A stretch of DNA of 64,000 nucleotides from assembly GCA_021783695.1 (NCBI GenBank), contig JAJXTO010000008.1, positions 1 to 64,000 on the forward strand, read 5' to 3'. This document shows, one piece after another, positions 1-9,211 of the stretch (the first letter of the stretch is position 1; each line of letters opens with the position of its first letter). A model generated the notes under the pieces. It did no database searches. It was not told the DNA's origin and was given only the letters and a program-made list of their open reading frames with translations. A program made the translations under genes and the position numbers. The DNA comes from Pseudomonadota bacterium (GTDB lineage Bacteria; Pseudomonadota; Gammaproteobacteria; Burkholderiales; Burkholderiaceae_C).

Positions 1-141
1 CTGCAGGTGGCGGACGACGGCAGCGGCGGCAAGACCCTGCACGAACTGGCCGCCGAATACGGCGTGTCGGCCGAGCGCATCCGCCAAATTGAGGTGGCGG
101 CGATGAAAAAGATGCGCAAGTCGCTGGCCGAATTCGCCTGA
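1..141 (+). CDS. rpoH: RNA polymerase heat-shock sigma factor RpoH, C-terminal fragment (5' truncated by window)
   Basis: Frame 1 translation LQVADDGSGGKTLHELAAEYGVSAERIRQIEVAAMKKMRKSLAEFA* matches the sigma-70 region 4 helix-turn-helix as found in RpoH. Confidence 0.8.
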   Translation: MQVADDGSGGKTLHELAAEYGVSAERIRQIEVAAMKKMRKSLAEFA

Positions 142-161
142 TCACGCTTTCGGTGGAACAC

Positions 162-191
162 AAAAAAGCCCGTCGTTTGACGGGCTTTTTT
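162..191 (+). terminator. Rho-independent terminator after rpoH
   Basis: AAAAAAGCCCGTCGTTTGACGGGCTTTTTT: GC stem followed by T tract. Confidence 0.85.
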
Positions 192-243
192 GATGGATGA
201 AGGCGACGGAACGGTGCGCATCTTCCACCCGGAATTGCAGGCT

Positions 244-453
244 TCAGCCGCCGTGCATGCACTGGTCAACAAAGGCTTGTTCCTTCTCGCCCGTCAGGCC
301 CTGGGCCTTGGCTTCCTTTTCGCACATGGCTTTGGACGGGGCGGCGGGCGCTGCGGATTCGGCGGCGTAAACGCTCGTCATGCCGGCAGCAAAGATCAAC
401 GCGGCGGCCAGGCTTTGGGCGGTGCGCGAAGATTGGGTGGAAGTTGATTTCAT
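244..453 (-). CDS. Small secreted protein with PsiF-like motif
   Basis: 69 aa MKSTSTQSSRTAQSLAAALIFAAGMTSVYAAE... signal peptide, then CEKEAKAQGLTGEKEQAFVDQC resembling PsiF repeat. Confidence 0.55.
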   Translation of the reverse strand: MKSTSTQSSRTAQSLAAALIFAAGMTSVYAAESAAPAAPSKAMCEKEAKAQGLTGEKEQAFVDQCMHGG

Positions 454-809
454 GTGAAGCTCCTTGATTCGGTGACACGGACTCGAGTGCCCGCAGCACT
501 TCCATTGCAAACGCTGTGCCGAGTAGAAAATCTGATGAAAAATCAATGAGTTGAACCAAGAATCCCGGCGCCTTGGATGAAACCGCAGGCGCGTGGCGCG
601 GATTGAGGCAAAAACCTGTCGGGCAGGAGCGACGCATGCGCTGTCGCGGCACAAGGGCCTTGATCGGCAAGGGATTTTTTGTCGCTCATCCAGGACAAAC
701 GGGATTGAATCGGGCCAGATTGCCGCCTGCAACAAGGGGGGATACCGGTTGCGGGCGGGATGTCGCTGCATGACGACAGGGCCAGGGCGATCTGCCGTGC
801 GTGTGCTCG

Positions 810-2891
810 TCACGCCCGCCAGCCGCGCACTGCGCGGCGCAGTTCCAGCCAGCGCGCCTTGCGCTGGTGGGCATCGCGTGCGGGGGCGTAGCGCCAGCGT
901 TCGAGTTGCAGCAAAAGGGTGATGGCGGACCTGGCGGATTGGGGCGTGAGGGGGCTGGCGTCCGGGCGGAGGGCTTGGATGCGAACCGCCAAAGCGCGCG
1001 GTGCGGTGGAGTCGGCGCTGTCGATTCCGGCCTGCTCCAGTTTGCCGCGCAGCAGGGCGTAGGTCTGCGCCCAGGAGTCGGTCCTGCGGCGTTCGAGCGC
1101 CAGCAACGCGCCGAGAATGGTGGTGGCCACCAGCAGCGCGGCAATGGCCAGCGCGGCCAGGGTGGCCATGTCGGGTTGTTGCAGGCCGAGTTTGCGCAGC
1201 AGATCCTGCTGCCGGTTGCTGCCGTAGTTCAGCACCCATTGGTTCCAGGTGTTGTTCAGCGCGTCCCAGCGGTTGCGCAGTTGCAGCAGAAACGCGGCGT
1301 CGCGGGGGCCGAATGCGGCCATGCCGAGCAGAGGTTCGCGCGCGGCGAGGGTGGCGCCGCTGCGGTCGATGCGCGCGGGGTCCACCGCGGCGGTGGGGTC
1401 GGCACGGACCCAGCCGCGCTCGGGCAGCCAGTATTCGGCCCAGGCATGGGCATCGCTCTGCCGCACCACCCAGGTGCCGTCCACCGGGTTGTAGCGCCCG
1501 CCCTGATAGCCGGTGACGATGCGCGCCGGAACGTCGGCCGCGCGCATCACCACAACGAAGGCCTGCGCATAGTGTTCGCAAAACCCTGCGCGGCGGTCGA
1601 ACAGAAATGCGTCAACCCCGTCGCGTTTGCCGTAGGTGCCGGGGTTGAGTGTGTAGCGGAAGGGCTGGCTGCGGAACATCCGCAGCAGGGCCTGCGCGAC
1701 AAAGCTGCCGTCCTGACCCGCGGCCCTGGCCTGCGCGGCAAGCTGCCTGCCCAGCGCGACGCTGCGTGGGTCGAACCCGGCGGGCAGGGCTTCGTCGGCC
1801 CGCAGCGCGGGGGTGAGCTGCTGCGGGCCGTAGCGGAACTGCGGTGACGACTCGACGGTGTAGCGGGAAAGATGGTCGAGCGGCCGGCCTGTGACCAGTT
1901 GCAGGTCGGGCATCCACTGCACCAGATAGCCTTCGATCTTCGGCGCGGCCAGCGGCGCGTCGAGGGCGAAGACGAAGGTCTGCTGCGTGGGCTGCAGGGT
2001 GACGGTGTAGCGCACCGGCTGGCCGCTGAGCTGCAGATCGGCCGGCGGGGTGAGGGTGGCGCGGTCGCGCTGGCGCGGATCGGGCAGCCATACCCCGTTG
2101 TCGAACACACTCAGCACGGGGCCGCGCCAGTACAGTAGCCGGTCGGGCGGGCGCGGGCCGTCGAACACCACCCGAAAGGCCACCGAGTCGTCGCGCGCGA
2201 GTTCGGCAATCTGGCCCGGCGACATGCTGGCCGACAGCCCGGTGATGGCCTGAGCGCTGCTTTGCGGCAGCGCCCAGAGCGGCGCACTGAAACGCGGGAA
2301 TACCAAGAACAAGGCAATCATCGCCGGGGTGCCCAACGCCATCATTTTCAGCGCGGTCATCAGCGATTGCCGCAGTGGCGGGCGTCCGGCTGGCAGATTG
2401 GCGTTGACCAGCGCGGCCAGCATGCCCCAGGTCGCCAGCACCATGACCAGCGCGGTGCCGAGAGACTGCGAGAACAGGAAGTTGGCGGCGATGGTGAAAA
2501 AGCCGAGAAAAAACAGCACATGCGCATCGCGTCGTGAGCGCATCTCCAGGGTCTTGAGACCGAGCAGCACGCATAGCATGGCGACCCCGGCGTCGCGCCC
2601 GAGCACGGTCTGAAATTCCCACAGGGTGAGCGCGGCGGAGGCGAGCAGGATGAGCACCAGCACCCAGCGCCGGGGAAGCGGCGCGCTGCGCCAGGCCAGC
2701 ACCGCGCGCCAGGCCAGCAGTGCCACCACCAGACCGCTGGTCCACGGCGGCAAATGGAGGAAGAGCGGCAGCACCAGCAGCAAGGACACCGCGAGCAGAA
2801 ACAGGGTGTCGCGCGCGTCGCGCGGCAGGGCGCCCGCGGCTTGGCCCAGGCGGGTCAACTGCGCGCTGCCGGGCACGGATGCGGCTTTCAC
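810..2891 (-). CDS. Transglutaminase TgpA-like membrane protein (DUF3488 + transglutaminase domain)
   Basis: Multiple N-terminal TM segments then transglutaminase core RRAGFCEHYAQAFVVVMRAADVPARIVTGYQGG...DAHAWAEYWLPERGWVRADPTAAV; likely GTG start; follows DUF58 and MoxR genes. Confidence 0.85.
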   Translation of the reverse strand: MKAASVPGSAQLTRLGQAAGALPRDARDTLFLLAVSLLLVLPLFLHLPPWTSGLVVALLAWRAVLAWRSAPLPRRWVLVLILLASAALTLWEFQTVLGRDAGVAMLCVLLGLKTLEMRSRRDAHVLFFLGFFTIAANFLFSQSLGTALVMVLATWGMLAALVNANLPAGRPPLRQSLMTALKMMALGTPAMIALFLVFPRFSAPLWALPQSSAQAITGLSASMSPGQIAELARDDSVAFRVVFDGPRPPDRLLYWRGPVLSVFDNGVWLPDPRQRDRATLTPPADLQLSGQPVRYTVTLQPTQQTFVFALDAPLAAPKIEGYLVQWMPDLQLVTGRPLDHLSRYTVESSPQFRYGPQQLTPALRADEALPAGFDPRSVALGRQLAAQARAAGQDGSFVAQALLRMFRSQPFRYTLNPGTYGKRDGVDAFLFDRRAGFCEHYAQAFVVVMRAADVPARIVTGYQGGRYNPVDGTWVVRQSDAHAWAEYWLPERGWVRADPTAAVDPARIDRSGATLAAREPLLGMAAFGPRDAAFLLQLRNRWDALNNTWNQWVLNYGSNRQQDLLRKLGLQQPDMATLAALAIAALLVATTILGALLALERRRTDSWAQTYALLRGKLEQAGIDSADSTAPRALAVRIQALRPDASPLTPQSARSAITLLLQLERWRYAPARDAHQRKARWLELRRAVRGWRA

Positions 2892-2964
2892 TGGACTGCC
2901 CTGCGCGCTGTGCGCGACGCCCCGAAGGCGTTGAGGGCCCCTTCGGAGCGGCCGTGCGGAGCGC

Positions 2965-4059
2965 TCATGATCGACCGCTCGCCCGCAAGGGGCCGGGATG
3001 CAGCGCCAGCAAGCGCAGGCAGTGCATGCGGTGCGCCGCCCCGGTGGCGGGGGCCACGCTTTGTGTGCCGACCTTGAGCCCGTAGGGCAGACCGGCGTGG
3101 TCTGCGGCCATGATCCAGGCGCATAAGCGGGAGAGCCGCGCCTCGGTGTCGAGCGAGGCGGGCAGTGCGGAAAAGTCGAGCCACAGCTCGGCCAGCGCCT
3201 GCGGCTGGGCGGTGTCGCGGCTGACGAGTTCGTCGCTGTGGGCGAACTTTTTCCACAGCACATGGCGGGACGAGTCGCCGCTGCGGTAGGGGCGCACGCC
3301 TTCGGTTTCGCTGCCGCCGCGCGCCAGCGCGGGGCCGCTGCCGGGGGCGGGCCGGGCCGGCGGCAGGGGCGGAGCGGGTTGCTCCACAACAGGCAGCACG
3401 AGCAGATCGCCCTGCGGCTTCCAGCGGCTCCAGGCGGTCCAGACGCCCAGCGGGTAATTGCTCTCGACGGTGAGCAGGGGCCAGGACAGCAGGCCGCGCT
3501 GCGCGGGGGTCCAGCTCAGGGTGAGCGGGGTGTCGCCGCCGCGCGCGCAGTCGGTGTAGAGCCAGGGGTGGGGCGTGAGGGCTGGCTTGCCGCGTTGTTT
3601 GACGCCGGGTGTGGGAGCAAGCGCCATTGCGCCATCGGGTCGCAGCGCAAGTCCCCAGCGTTCGCGTGCGCCGCCATGCAGCACCAGGCCCAGCCGCGCG
3701 CTCTGGCCCTGGTGCACCAGACCTTCTGGCGGCCTGGCGGTGAGGCGCAGGCCGCGCAGATTGTTGTGGGTGACATGCATGGCCATCATGGCGCTGCCCG
3801 CCAGCAAAAAGGTGAGCAGATAGCCGAGGTTGAGCTGGTAGTTGATGCTCAGCACGAGAAGCACCATCAGCAGCAGGGCAAAGAACCAGCCGGTGCGCGT
3901 GGGCAGGATATAGACGTTGCGGTGCGTGAGCCGGGTGCTGCCGCCAGCGGGGTGGCGCGCCGCGGCCCAGGCATCGAAGCGCCGCGCCCATGCGCCGCCG
4001 GGGCCGATAGGCGCTGCGGTGGCCGGTCGGGGCAGGGTGGTGTCGGCAGGGGTGGACAT
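2965..4059 (-). CDS. DUF58 domain-containing protein
   Basis: Two N-terminal TM helices; GVRPYRSGDSSRHVLWKKFAHSDELVSRD is the DUF58 signature; operon with MoxR. Confidence 0.85.
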   Translation of the reverse strand: MSTPADTTLPRPATAAPIGPGGAWARRFDAWAAARHPAGGSTRLTHRNVYILPTRTGWFFALLLMVLLVLSINYQLNLGYLLTFLLAGSAMMAMHVTHNNLRGLRLTARPPEGLVHQGQSARLGLVLHGGARERWGLALRPDGAMALAPTPGVKQRGKPALTPHPWLYTDCARGGDTPLTLSWTPAQRGLLSWPLLTVESNYPLGVWTAWSRWKPQGDLLVLPVVEQPAPPLPPARPAPGSGPALARGGSETEGVRPYRSGDSSRHVLWKKFAHSDELVSRDTAQPQALAELWLDFSALPASLDTEARLSRLCAWIMAADHAGLPYGLKVGTQSVAPATGAAHRMHCLRLLALHPGPLRASGRS

Positions 4060-4086
4060 GACTGGCTGCGCAGGCGGGGCGTGGGC

Positions 4087-5010
4087 TTACACCGGCACTT
4101 GCTGCAGCACGGTCTGCACCGCCTGCAGCGAGGCCACGCGGTTGACCACCGGGCTGTCCAGGGTGCGAAGGCGGTGCCCGGCGACGGCAGGGAAGACCTG
4201 CTGCACATCGTCGGGAATGAGATAGTCGCGGCCTTGCAGCAGCGCCCAGGCGCGGGCGGCGCGCAGCAATCCCAGCCCGGCGCGCGGGCTCAGGCCTTCG
4301 ATGAACCAGCGGCCACTGCGCGTTTGCGTGAGCAATTCCTGCACATAATCGAGCAGGGCGGGGGCGGCATGCACCGCCTGCGCCTGCCGCTGCAGATCCA
4401 TCAGGCCAGCGGGACTGAGGACGGGACGCAGCTCGGCGATCAGCTCGCGCCGGTCACGGCCTTCGAGCAGGGCGCGCTCGGCGGCGCGGCTGGGATAGCC
4501 GAGCGAGATGCACAACAGAAAGCGGTCGAGCTGCGACTCAGGCAGGGCGTAGGTGCCGAGCTGGTCGAACGGGTTCTGCGTGGCGATGACAAAAAACGGT
4601 TCGGGCAGCTTGCGCGTGAGGCCGTCCACACTGACCTGACGCTCCTCCATGGCTTCGAGCAGGGCGCTCTGCACCTTCGGCCCGGCGCGGTTGATCTCGT
4701 CGGCCAGCAGTACCTGCGAAAACACCGGACCGGGATGGAACACGAACTCGCTGCGGTTGCGGTCGAACACCGAGATGCCCAGCAGGTCGCCCGGCATCAG
4801 GTCGGCGGTGAACTGGGCGCGGGCGTACTGCAGGCCCAGCGTGGCGGCCAGCGCGTGCGCCAGCGTGGTCTTGCCCACGCCGGGCAGGTCTTCGATCAGC
4901 AGATGGCCGCTGGCCAGCAGGCAGCACACCGCAAGCTCCACCTGCGGGCGCTTGCCCTTGATGATGGTTTCGAGTTGGTCGATCAGGCTGGACAGGATTG
5001 GGTTTTTCAC
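4087..5010 (-). CDS. MoxR-family AAA+ ATPase
   Basis: Walker A DLPGVGKTTLAHALA, Walker B LLADEINRAGPKVQSALLEAMEE, sensor ATQNPFDQLGTYALPESQLDRF. Confidence 0.93.
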   Translation of the reverse strand: MKNPILSSLIDQLETIIKGKRPQVELAVCCLLASGHLLIEDLPGVGKTTLAHALAATLGLQYARAQFTADLMPGDLLGISVFDRNRSEFVFHPGPVFSQVLLADEINRAGPKVQSALLEAMEERQVSVDGLTRKLPEPFFVIATQNPFDQLGTYALPESQLDRFLLCISLGYPSRAAERALLEGRDRRELIAELRPVLSPAGLMDLQRQAQAVHAAPALLDYVQELLTQTRSGRWFIEGLSPRAGLGLLRAARAWALLQGRDYLIPDDVQQVFPAVAGHRLRTLDSPVVNRVASLQAVQTVLQQVPV

Positions 5011-5103
5011 GAGGGACGGGCGGCGGGTGACATCAGCGCACTATGCTACGAGGGCAGCGTTGATGTTCTCGAATCTGGGGACATGCCGCAGGAGACAGAC
5101 CCC

Positions 5104-6033
5104 ATGACCACCGGCTTCTACACCCACGCCGATTGCAGCCTGCACGAGATGGGCGCAAACCACCCCGAATGCCCGCAGCGCCTGGCCGCCATCGAAGACC
5201 GGCTGATCGCCGCGCAGATCGCGCCCTGGCTGGAGCGCCACGACGCCGCCCCGCCGGCGGCGCTGGAGGCGCTGGAACGCGCCCATTCCGCGCTCTACAT
5301 CAGCGACCTGAAACAGCGCGGCGACTTCGAGCAGGGCCATGAGTGGATCGACGCCGACACCCTGATGAACCCGCACACCTGGCAGGCCGCGCTGCGCGCC
5401 GCGGGCGCGGCCATCAGCGCGACCGACGCCGTGATCGACGGCCACCTGCACAACGCCTTCTGCGCCATCCGCCCGCCCGGCCATCACGCCACCCGCGATC
5501 AGGCCATGGGCTTTTGCTTTCTTGGCAACGTGGCCATCGCTGCGCGTCATGCCCTGGATGTGCGCGGCCTCGAGCGCGTGGCCATCGTCGATTTCGACGT
5601 GCACCACGGCAACGGCACCGAGGACATCCTGCGCAGTGACGAGCGGGTGCTGATGGTGAGTTTTTTCCAGCATCCCTTCTACCCCTACACCCCATTGATC
5701 GAAGCGCCCAACCTGCTCAACGTGCCCGTTCCCGCCTACACCAAGGGCGATGTGGTGCGCCGCATCGTCACCGAGCAGTGGATGCCGAGGCTGCACGCGT
5801 TCGCCCCGCGGATGTTGTTCATCAGCGCCGGTTTCGACGCCCATCGCGAGGACGACCTGGGCCAGATGGGGCTGGTGGAAGCCGATTACGCCTGGATCAC
5901 CCGCCAACTGGTCGACTTTGCCGAGGCCCGGTGCGAGGGGCGCATCGTCTCCTGTCTGGAAGGCGGCTACAACCTGAGCGCGCTCGGCCGCAGCGTGGCC
6001 GAGCATGTGCGGGTGCTGGCCGGGCTGGACTAG
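5104..6033 (+). CDS. Histone deacetylase family protein / acetylpolyamine amidohydrolase-like
   Basis: IRPPGHHATRDQAMGFCFLGNVAIAARHA and VAIVDFDVHHGNGTEDI, HDAC-fold zinc and catalytic motifs; start MTTGFYTHADC. Confidence 0.92.
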   Translation: MTTGFYTHADCSLHEMGANHPECPQRLAAIEDRLIAAQIAPWLERHDAAPPAALEALERAHSALYISDLKQRGDFEQGHEWIDADTLMNPHTWQAALRAAGAAISATDAVIDGHLHNAFCAIRPPGHHATRDQAMGFCFLGNVAIAARHALDVRGLERVAIVDFDVHHGNGTEDILRSDERVLMVSFFQHPFYPYTPLIEAPNLLNVPVPAYTKGDVVRRIVTEQWMPRLHAFAPRMLFISAGFDAHREDDLGQMGLVEADYAWITRQLVDFAEARCEGRIVSCLEGGYNLSALGRSVAEHVRVLAGLD

Positions 6034-7019
6034 AGCCTGTTCACGATGAACCGCGCCCGCAGCTCGCCCACGATGCCGCGCCGAAACAGCAGCACGCAGA
6101 ACACGAAGATCGCGCCGATCACCATGCTCACCGAATCGTTGAGCTGGTGAAACCAGTCGATGCCGGTCGTGTGCACCAGGAAGCGGGAGATGGTGCCCAT
6201 TTTTTCTTCGAGCACGGTGATGAGGATGGCGCCGAGGATGGGGCCCAGTTCAGTGCCCAGGCCGCCCACCAGGGTCATCAGGATGACCAGCCCAGAGGTG
6301 CTCCAGTGCACATCGGTCAGTGTCTCGAAGCCCATGACCACCGCCTTCATCGCGCCCGCCAGACCCGCGAATGCGGCCGAGATCAGGAACACGCCGAGCT
6401 TGTAGCGGTTGACGCGGTAGCCCAGCGAGATGGCCCTCGGCTCGTTGTCGCGCACGGCCTGCAGCACCTGGCCGAAAGGCGAATTCACCACCCGGCGCAG
6501 AAACCACCAGCTCGCGACGAACACCGCCAGCACCAGGTAGTACATCACCCGATCCGACTGCAGCGGCAATCCGAACAGCGTGCCGCGAGGAATGCCCTGC
6601 AAGCCGTCCTCGCCGCCAGTGAAGCTGGCCTGCAGCGCATAGAAATAGACGATCTGCGCCAGCGCCAGGGTGATCATCGAAAAGTAGATGCCCGAACGCC
6701 GCACCGCGAGCAGGCCCATCACCAGGCCGATCAGCAGGGCCGTGACTACGCCGATCACAATACCCAGCGGCGTCGGCCAGCCCCAGCTCGTCAGCGCCAG
6801 GCCGGTGAGATATCCGGCGCCGCCGAACAGCGCGGCATGGCCGAACGAGATCAGGCCGACGTAGCCCGCCAGCAGATTGAAGGCGCAGGCAAAGAGCGCG
6901 AAGCACATCATGCGCATCCCCAGCACCGGGTAAAGCCCGATCCAGGGCGCGATCAGCGCGAGAACCAGCAAGGCCCACAGCAGGCCGGCGTAGAGGCGGG
7001 TGCGTGCGGGCATGCTCAT
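6030..7019 (-). CDS. livM: Branched-chain amino acid ABC transporter permease (LivM-like)
   Basis: Hydrophobic; FGHAALFGGAGYLTG...and VVMGFETLTDVHWSTSGLVILMTLVGGLGTELGPILGA typical LivM. Confidence 0.88.
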   Translation of the reverse strand: MSMPARTRLYAGLLWALLVLALIAPWIGLYPVLGMRMMCFALFACAFNLLAGYVGLISFGHAALFGGAGYLTGLALTSWGWPTPLGIVIGVVTALLIGLVMGLLAVRRSGIYFSMITLALAQIVYFYALQASFTGGEDGLQGIPRGTLFGLPLQSDRVMYYLVLAVFVASWWFLRRVVNSPFGQVLQAVRDNEPRAISLGYRVNRYKLGVFLISAAFAGLAGAMKAVVMGFETLTDVHWSTSGLVILMTLVGGLGTELGPILGAILITVLEEKMGTISRFLVHTTGIDWFHQLNDSVSMVIGAIFVFCVLLFRRGIVGELRARFIVNRL

Positions 7020-7903
7020 TTCTCTTTGCCGAACAGGCCCGCGGGGCGCAGGGTCAGCACGAGCGCCATCAGGATGAAGACCACGGTGCTGGAGACCGGC
7101 GAGTAAAACACCTTGGCCAGCCCCTCGATCAAGCCCAGCGCCAGGCCCGAGACGATGGCGCCCAGCACCGAGCCCATGCCGCCGATGACCACAATGGCGA
7201 ACACCACGATGATGAGGTTGGAACCCATCAGCGGCGACACCTGGATGACGGGCGCCGCCAGCACGCCGGCCAATCCTGCCAGGGCCGATCCGAAACCGAA
7301 GGTCAGCATGACCATGCGCGGGAAGTTCACGCCGAAGGCCTGGATCAGCGCCGGGTTCTCGGTGCCCGCGCGCAGATAGGCGCCCAGCTTGGTGCGGTCG
7401 ATCAGCAGCCAGGTGCCGATGCTCACCAGAAGGCTGGCGGCGACCGCGAAGAGGTAGTACGCGGGCAGGAACATGAAGCCGAGATTGAGCGTGGCGCTGA
7501 GCAGTTCAGGCGGATTGTAGGGGGCTCCGGCCACGCCGAAGAATGACCGGAACACACCTTCGATCAGCAGGGTGAGGCCGAAGGTGAGCAGCAACCCGTA
7601 GATCGGATCGATGCCGCGCAGCCGACGCAGCGCCACGCGCTCCACCCCGATGCCGAACAGGCCGACGAGCAGGGGGGCGAACAGCAGCATCCACCAGAAA
7701 TTCAGATGCAGGTACTGTCCGCCCATCCAGGTGAACATGGCGCCCATCATGAAAAACGCCCCATGGGCGAAATTGACCACATCCATCAGGCCGAAGATCA
7801 CGGCCAGGCCGAGCGAGAGCATGGCGTAGAAGGCGCCATTCACCAGGCCCAGCATGAGTTGTCCGAGCAGCAGCGGCAGGGGGAAACCGAACAATTCAGT
7901 CAA
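7016..7903 (-). CDS. livH: Branched-chain amino acid ABC transporter permease (LivH-like)
   Basis: LVNGAFYAMLSLGLAVIFGLMDVVNFAHGAFFMMGA typical LivH N-terminus. Confidence 0.9.
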   Translation of the reverse strand: MTELFGFPLPLLLGQLMLGLVNGAFYAMLSLGLAVIFGLMDVVNFAHGAFFMMGAMFTWMGGQYLHLNFWWMLLFAPLLVGLFGIGVERVALRRLRGIDPIYGLLLTFGLTLLIEGVFRSFFGVAGAPYNPPELLSATLNLGFMFLPAYYLFAVAASLLVSIGTWLLIDRTKLGAYLRAGTENPALIQAFGVNFPRMVMLTFGFGSALAGLAGVLAAPVIQVSPLMGSNLIIVVFAIVVIGGMGSVLGAIVSGLALGLIEGLAKVFYSPVSSTVVFILMALVLTLRPAGLFGKEK

Positions 7904-7978
7904 GCGACACCTCGAACGTCAGACCACGGGTGAAGCCGTCTGCGTGGCGCCGCGCGCGACGCAGACGACCATCGTCTC

Positions 7979-9175
7979 TTACTTGTCCAGCGGGCAGCCG
8001 TAGGCGGACGCCGGGCCAAACGCGTCGTTGCCGGGAATGGTCTGCACCAGCTTGTAGTAGTCCCAGGGCTCCTTCGATTCCGCCGGGGTCTTGACCTGCT
8101 CCAGATACATGTCGTGAATCATCAGGCCGCTCTGGCGCAGGGTGCCGTCCTTCATGTACATGTCGTTGACCTTGGTCTTGTGCAACTCGGCCATGATCTT
8201 GGCGCCATCGGTCGTGCCCGCGGCCTTCACCGCCTTCAGATAGGTCATCGTCGCGGAATAGTCTCCTGCCTGCAGAAAGGTCGGCATGGCGTGCATTTCC
8301 TTGAAATAGCGCTGGGCCCAGGCACGCGACTGGGCACTCTGGTTCCAGTACCACGGCGTGGTCAGGTACAGACCCTGCGCGGCCGGCAGACCGACACTGT
8401 GGATGTCGGTGATGAAAAGCAGCAGGCCGGCGAGCTTCATGCTCTTGGTCACGCCGAACTGATTGGCCTGCTTGATCGCGTTGTCGGCATCGCCGCCCGC
8501 GTTGGCCAGACCGAGCACCTGGGCCTTGGAGGCCTGGGCCTGCAGCAGGTACGACGAAAAGTCCGACGCGCCCAGCGGGGCGAGCACCTGGCCGACCACC
8601 GTGCCGCCGTTGGCCTTCACGACCTTGGCGCCTTCGTCCTCGAGCGACTTGCCGAAGGCGTAGTCGGCGGTGAGGAAGTACCAGCTCTTGCCACCGTTCT
8701 TGATCACCGCGCTGGCGGTGCCGCGTGCCAGTGCGGTGGTGTTGTAGGCGTACATGACGGTGTAGGGCGTGCATTGCTTGCCGACGATGCTCGAAGCCCC
8801 CGCGCCGACCACGAAGAACGGGGTCTTGTATTGCGCGGCGAGGGGTTCCATGGCCAGCGCGGTGCCGCTGTTGGTGCCGCCGATGAGCATGTTCACACCG
8901 TCCTGCGATAGGTATTCCTTGGCCTTGCCGGCAGCCAGATCAGCCTTGTTCTGGTGATCGAAGCTCACCAGCTCGATCTTGCGGCCCAGCACGCTGCCGC
9001 CGAAATCGGCGATGGCCATCTTGATGGCGGCTACGCCGCCCGGGCCGTCCACGGCGGAGTAAACGCCCGACAGATCGGTGATGAAGCCGATTTTGACAGG
9101 GGGCTCAGCGGCGCTGGCCGAAGCCAGCGTGCCCAGGGCCAGGGTCAGGGCAGAGGCGAGGGTCTTGTGTTTCAT
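7979..9175 (-). CDS. Branched-chain amino-acid-type ABC transporter substrate-binding protein
   Basis: Signal peptide plus VKIGFITDLSGVYSAVDGPGGVAAIKMAI, periplasmic binding protein type 1 (LivK-like); ligand not deducible. Confidence 0.87.
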   Translation of the reverse strand: MKHKTLASALTLALGTLASASAAEPPVKIGFITDLSGVYSAVDGPGGVAAIKMAIADFGGSVLGRKIELVSFDHQNKADLAAGKAKEYLSQDGVNMLIGGTNSGTALAMEPLAAQYKTPFFVVGAGASSIVGKQCTPYTVMYAYNTTALARGTASAVIKNGGKSWYFLTADYAFGKSLEDEGAKVVKANGGTVVGQVLAPLGASDFSSYLLQAQASKAQVLGLANAGGDADNAIKQANQFGVTKSMKLAGLLLFITDIHSVGLPAAQGLYLTTPWYWNQSAQSRAWAQRYFKEMHAMPTFLQAGDYSATMTYLKAVKAAGTTDGAKIMAELHKTKVNDMYMKDGTLRQSGLMIHDMYLEQVKTPAESKEPWDYYKLVQTIPGNDAFGPASAYGCPLDK

Positions 9176-9211
9176 GGGAGTCTCCAGAGGGATTTGCGCT
9201 TTCGAGCGCGT

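Noticed and set aside
3238-5103. N-terminal 620 aa of the plus-strand ORF 3238..6033
   Set aside because: Antisense to DUF58 and MoxR genes; the real HDAC-family gene begins at ATG 5104.
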